Of a DNA stretch of 64,000 bases, positions 60,001 to 64,000 are shown in pieces. Source of the stretch: Takakia lepidozioides (lineage: Eukaryota > Streptophyta > Takakiopsida > Takakiales > Takakiaceae); the NCBI GenBank assembly GCA_030704615.1, contig CM060731.1, positions 80,270,756-80,334,755 of the forward strand. Direction: 5' to 3'. Position numbers and translations under genes: made by a program. Position 1 is the stretch's first letter. Each line of letters begins with the position of its first letter. The notes under the pieces are model-generated. The model did no database searches. It was not told the origin of the DNA and worked only from the letters and a program-made list of their open reading frames with translations.

Positions 60001-63000
60001 AACTTCAAATTATGTCAGATACTGAGATGGTACTGAACTTCTCTTGAGAAAGTCTTTTGCCCATTCATTTACTTATTTAAAAAGGAGTTGGATGAAGTAA
60101 AATTAGTCAGGGTAGGACGACCAGTCTCAATTCTAGAAGAAGGCCAGTTGTATTACCTCACCCACAAACGCACCAACCATAAAAGGGTAAGTGGCCAATA
60201 CTACAGATGCCACCCGCCACTCCAAGTAGAAGCCAATGCCAAAGGCCAGAAGGAGAAGCGCAAATGTCATTAAAATCATTGACATGCGATCACCCACAGA
60301 GGCCCGTACTAGTGTAGCATCGATAGACAGACGAGAAGCCATCAAACTACTGTTATTCTCATCTTGGTCAAACCAACCCACCTCCTGGCGAAGGATTGCT
60401 GCCATGCCCACTCCATTTCTTTGGTTCAGGTAACGACTTCATCTTGTTAGGAAGGCTGTGGGATCACTTTAACTCAAGACATTCCTCAAAACATTCATTA
60501 GAAATTTAAAGATGTGATTGCAGATTATCCAGTTGAAGAATGGTAGAACGAATGAAGGAAAGAAATTATGTAATGTCCACAAAGGAGAGAGCAAAAAAGA
60601 AAAGAAAAGTGGGGCCCCCAACAACCACTATCATAGCCAGAAGACTGCAATGCATCTTGAACAGATTCTCTAAGGTGCAGAGCCTCATCTAGATGTATTG
60701 CAAGACATCTTTGATCTTTGCAACGAAACACCTCAGTGAGGGATGCCTGTGTAGAAAGGCACTACCAAATAGTGAAAGAAGAAATGTAATCTCCCATCTG
60801 TCTTTGGAAACACAAGCAGGGCAAAAGGGTTTTGGCACGCTGCAGTTTATGCCATCTGCCAGCCGCTATCCTCAGGCTATGTGAGCCCACCCTGAACCTT
60901 TCCAATGACCCTAGAAGAGGCACGAACAAATAATTGGGCTGTGAGATTCTATCTTCACAGAGGATGAGGAAGGTGTCACGATAGAACTGAAACTTGGTTG
61001 TAAGGGAGGTGGGTAGCAGGGAGTATATGGAGAGGGGACGGAGAAAGAGAAGCAAGGAACTGTGACGCAAAACACACAGGCAAACCTTACATGAGAACAA
61101 CTTTTCTCGGACCCGAATAGTGAGGCGCTCCCCCATGACCTCAAAGAAATAATGTTGCATCATGAAAACAATGATGGTCACTGGAACTCCAGCAGTAAAC
61201 AATAAGCAGATCTTGCGAACCTGAAGCCGTATGTATGCATCCTTGAAGCTGTAGAAAGAGACCAAAATGTCACTCATACCAAGAGCGGCGAGAGGGGTTT
61301 TCCAGCCCGCCATCATCGCGCCAATTGAACCCAGAAGAGCATAGGGCCACTCAGGTGCATTGAGCTTGAGTAGTCTTAACAAGGAGGGTCTTCGGGATGG
61401 TGTATGAATTATTGGAGGATATGCAGAATCGGAGGACCCTGCTTGGGAAACCATATCTGCCTCTGCTTCTTGCTCAATAGGTCGCGAACTCTGACTCCAC
61501 CGCTGCAAGAGGGAAGACCCACACGATTGTCTGCCATGATAACGTTCCAGCCACATCAGCACACCCTTATTATGAAATGTCTGATGTGAGTTTTGAACAA
61601 GAGGCTAAGAGAATTCACAGACCTCGAGTTCTGTCTGGTGAAGGCTGGGCTAGTGTCACAAGATCTGGTCTCCCGCAAAAAGCATGCCCCACGGGAACCC
61701 GTGTGGGAGTCACGACAACTGCTGTAGTCACCAAGCATGTTTTACAGATGTTAGTAAGTTCATACAATGGAAGGCACAAGCAGAAAGATGGAAAACAATT
61801 AACCCTTTTTGTCATCTCGGAGAAATGTTGAGAGGGAGATCCTGCAGGATCCTCTCTTTGCAGTTACATAAATTATAAAGCTATAGGAGGCCACCCTCCA
61901 GATTTTCCATTATGCCTCCAATCTGTCTGGGGTTAAATAACTAGTCAAAATCAGAGAAGGTGACAGATATGGACCAAGACAGGACATGGTATCCCTGGTG
62001 AAAGGATTGTGATGAGTCACCGCAGCCGGTTGGATGGTGTACCTGAAAACTGCAGTCGGGGAAACCATATCATAACTCCCCACCCAGTTGCTGCAAGTAA
62101 GCTCCAGCAATTATGACCAAACAGGGGCCCTTAGTTAGAACATGAGAAACAAATGAAGATTCCTACTTGAGTACAGAAATGTCAATTGATATGGATACAA
62201 AGACGGCTCCTCATTGACAACAAGTCCAAAACCTGCATGACCCCAAACGCACATATAGAAAAGGGAGGCGGAGGCAGATGGGTGGGAGAGGGAAAGGTGT
62301 GCCAACAGGCAAGTCCAGCAGATGCTGGGTCAAAGCTTTACCTCCAATCAGACAAAAAAATGTATCTAATACATAAAAAAAGAGGGTGCTTGATTCATTC
62401 ACCTGGAATGCCGAGTTGTTATGCCAGGAGTGTTCTCATGCAGCTGTTTGTCAATGCGCATGGATGGCTCTTTCTTAATTACCCGGGCAGCCTCTTGCAT
62501 TTTCACAAGTTTAGTGTATGTCCCCATCTCCCCTTTAGCTGTAATCATGGTTACACAACACAACAAATGAGGATAAGAATCAACAAATTTACAGTTGGAA
62601 CTTCATCTTGATATTGGTGAGATTCTTTAGCTGTTTGGACAAGCAGGCAGCAGCACTGGTCGTGCAAGGGCTCACAGAGGATATGGTGATGCAGCAGAGG
62701 GTGTGCAACCCACGATGAAAGTTGAAGGTTTACAGATCATTTGCAATTTCTCTGCTATAGAATGGGAATTTGATTTTTGTCTGTCATAAGGATGACCACT
62801 GACACCAAACTTACCTTTCCAAGGACTGGTATGGCAATACACAAGAGTCCCAACTGAGAGGAGAGAGAAACTTATCATGTCGGAAAGCCCGTGAGAGGCC
62901 CAGAGAGCTCATGGGTTCCAGAGTGAACCACAGAAACCAAAGAACAAATCAAGTACATGTGAGCAGTTGTAACCCACCCAAGAGTTCATCATGTGTGCCT

Positions 63001-64000
63001 GCCTCCATCACACACCCATTCTCTACAACAAATATAGTACTCGCATTGCGGATGGTGGAGAGTCGATGTGCAATTATGACAGTAGTACACCCTATCATAA
63101 GTTGATCCAGCGCTTCCTGCACTAACTGCTCTGACCCTGCATCCAACGCACTCGTCGCCTCATCCAGGAGAAGAATAGTGGGGTTTTTCAACATGGCCCG
63201 TGCAATCGCAATGCGCTGTTTTTGGCCTCCTGAGAGCTGCACTCCCCTCTCACCCACCTGCGCAAAAGGGCAAAGAGCAACTTTCAGCTTGAAAAACCAT
63301 CTGAAATGCATGATTAATGTAACCCCCTTCCTGGTCTCTCATCTCCTGGTCCCTCTCATTCTCTTTCTCGAAGCTCTTTGGGCTCCTAGTGGACGTTGTA
63401 CAGTGCCCTAATCTTATTTGTTCAGGTTGAGACTTTAATTCCACTTATAGCTAATGTTGATCATGCACATGATATATAGAGAGACTAATCCAAATGCTAT
63501 CAGCTCTTCTCTCACAAGGCTGCATTAAGAGTGCTTTCCTTAGGAGCTGACCAGCTTTGAGTCTACTGTTATGGCATTCCTAGATTTGCCAAGGCTCAAG
63601 CTTGGTAAATTGTAAAGCTTCATCAAGGGTGTTCTCCTATTTCCTGCCCACAAAGAAACAATGCCAGGAAAGCACCTTTCTGACATGGGAGACTTGCATC
63701 GCTCATCATAATCCATGATCTACTTCCATCGTATTTATTAAAAGACACATTGCAGCAAACCTGAGTGTTGTACTTCTGAGGGAGCTGGTCAATAAAGGCA
63801 TGAGCATTGGATGCCTTGGCCACGGCAGCAACCTCTGTCATCGTTGCGCCATCTTTTCCATACATTATATTTTCTACGATGCTCATTGCGAACAGGGCAG
63901 GCTCCTGGTTTACAAGTCCAATCTGCCCTCGCAGCCACCGCAGTTGCAAGCTCTTTATATTGTGTCCGTCGAGGAGCACCTCCCCTTTTGCAGGGGCATA
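57022..64000 (-). CDS. ABCB: ABCB-type (P-glycoprotein/MDR) ABC transporter, 5' part outside the window
   Basis: Minus-strand exons: 64000(+)-63761, 63257-62978, an unresolved linker exon (possibly near 61.65 kb), 61502-61091, 60398-60157, 59934-59548, 59210-58997, 57842-57374, 57151-57022. Apart from the linker, all junctions are GT...AG and in phase. The first two exons hold nucleotide-binding domain 1 (Q-loop [13 protein letters not shown], signature LSGGQKQR, Walker [14 protein letters not shown]-loop [12 protein letters not shown]). Next come linker and transmembrane domain 2 ([37 protein letters not shown]). NBD2 follows with Walker A GTSGSGKST split by an intron, the signature, Walker B and ending INPG. 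ABCB proteins are plasma-membrane ATP-driven exporters; the [12 protein letters not shown] type is closest in memory to the ABCB13/14 group, some of which move auxin or organic acids. Substrate is not shown. Intron between 58996 and 57843 holds LINE-derived repeats. Confidence 0.92.
58240..58800 (-). repeat. three tandem LINE 3'-end copies in an ABCB intron
   Basis: Three successive units begin with GTAGCCTTGTGACCATAGAC-like sequence (58242, 58508, and a variant at 58732). The first two continue with CTTTGTNAGG, GTAGTGGGACT, CTTTCCRGAT, AAGCCCTT and CAATCTGC. On the minus strand they encode a [18 protein letters not shown]-like peptide, the same C-terminal end as the LINE at 18842-19171. The unit length is about 225-265 bp and the copies are diverged. 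Confidence 0.75.
61560..62970. other. ABCB intron(s) between NBD1 and TMD2
   Basis: About 1.4 kb lies between two well-defined exons. The linker exon must have a length of 3n+2 to keep phase. A candidate around 61640-61732 reads into [12 protein letters not shown] on the minus strand, resembling the usual ADLV-LQ end of NBD1, but its downstream donor does not fit the phase, so I leave it unresolved. No other feature is seen. Confidence 0.4.

Overview
The window looks like nuclear DNA of a land plant. It has plant-type spliced genes (an ABCB/P-glycoprotein transporter, a BURP-domain protein, a KNOX regulator and a HAD-family hydrolase), an initiator-Met-primed chromovirus, a CACTA transposon and much decayed repeat DNA. 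Sparse genes, long AT-rich intergenic DNA and deeply nested transposons suggest a large genome. A seed-free vascular plant (fern or lycophyte) would fit, but the sequence alone does not settle the clade.

Layout. 1-8.2 kb: AT-rich DNA with a minus-strand KNOX gene. Exons at 5597-4986, 4790-4689 and 4140-3960 carry KNOX1 and KNOX2, but no ELK/homeobox exon is visible down to the window edge. 8217-29294: a ~21 kb composite CACTA element with matching CACTACA ends, CGTCGCA-rich subterminal regions and a broken TNP2-type transposase (minus, 9.0-13.2 kb). Nested inside it are a 13 kb block of LINE-like repeats, higher-order tandem repeats and a complete Ty3/gypsy chromovirus (20160-26955) with 728 bp LTRs and a perfect GGATA target duplication. 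29.3-40.8 kb: decayed transposase remnants (including a spliced pogo/Tigger-like DDE_1 gene at 34.7-38.5 kb), an array of TTTCATC/GATGAAA hairpins, and a TIR element containing a tRNA-like sequence. 41977-46838 (plus): an eight-exon HAD-IIA (CECR5-like) gene whose reading phase closes perfectly to 412 aa. 46.8-52.3 kb: no recognisable gene. 52327-53382 (minus): a single-exon BURP gene with a CpG-rich upstream region and a 347 bp TA-flanked MITE. 57022-64000 (minus): the 3' two-thirds of an ABCB transporter, running off the right edge; one intron holds three tandem LINE 3'-end copies.

The host genes appear unrelated in function; I see no operon-like or biosynthetic clustering. The main story is transposon nesting and decay. 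Many inactivating changes in the mobile elements are stop codons consistent with C-to-T (or G-to-A) transitions, as expected from methylated-cytosine deamination. I found no convincing wholly new biological system. The least explained structures are the hairpin array at 36.1-37.0 kb with its palindromic relative at 18.5-18.9 kb, and the homeobox-less KNOX gene.
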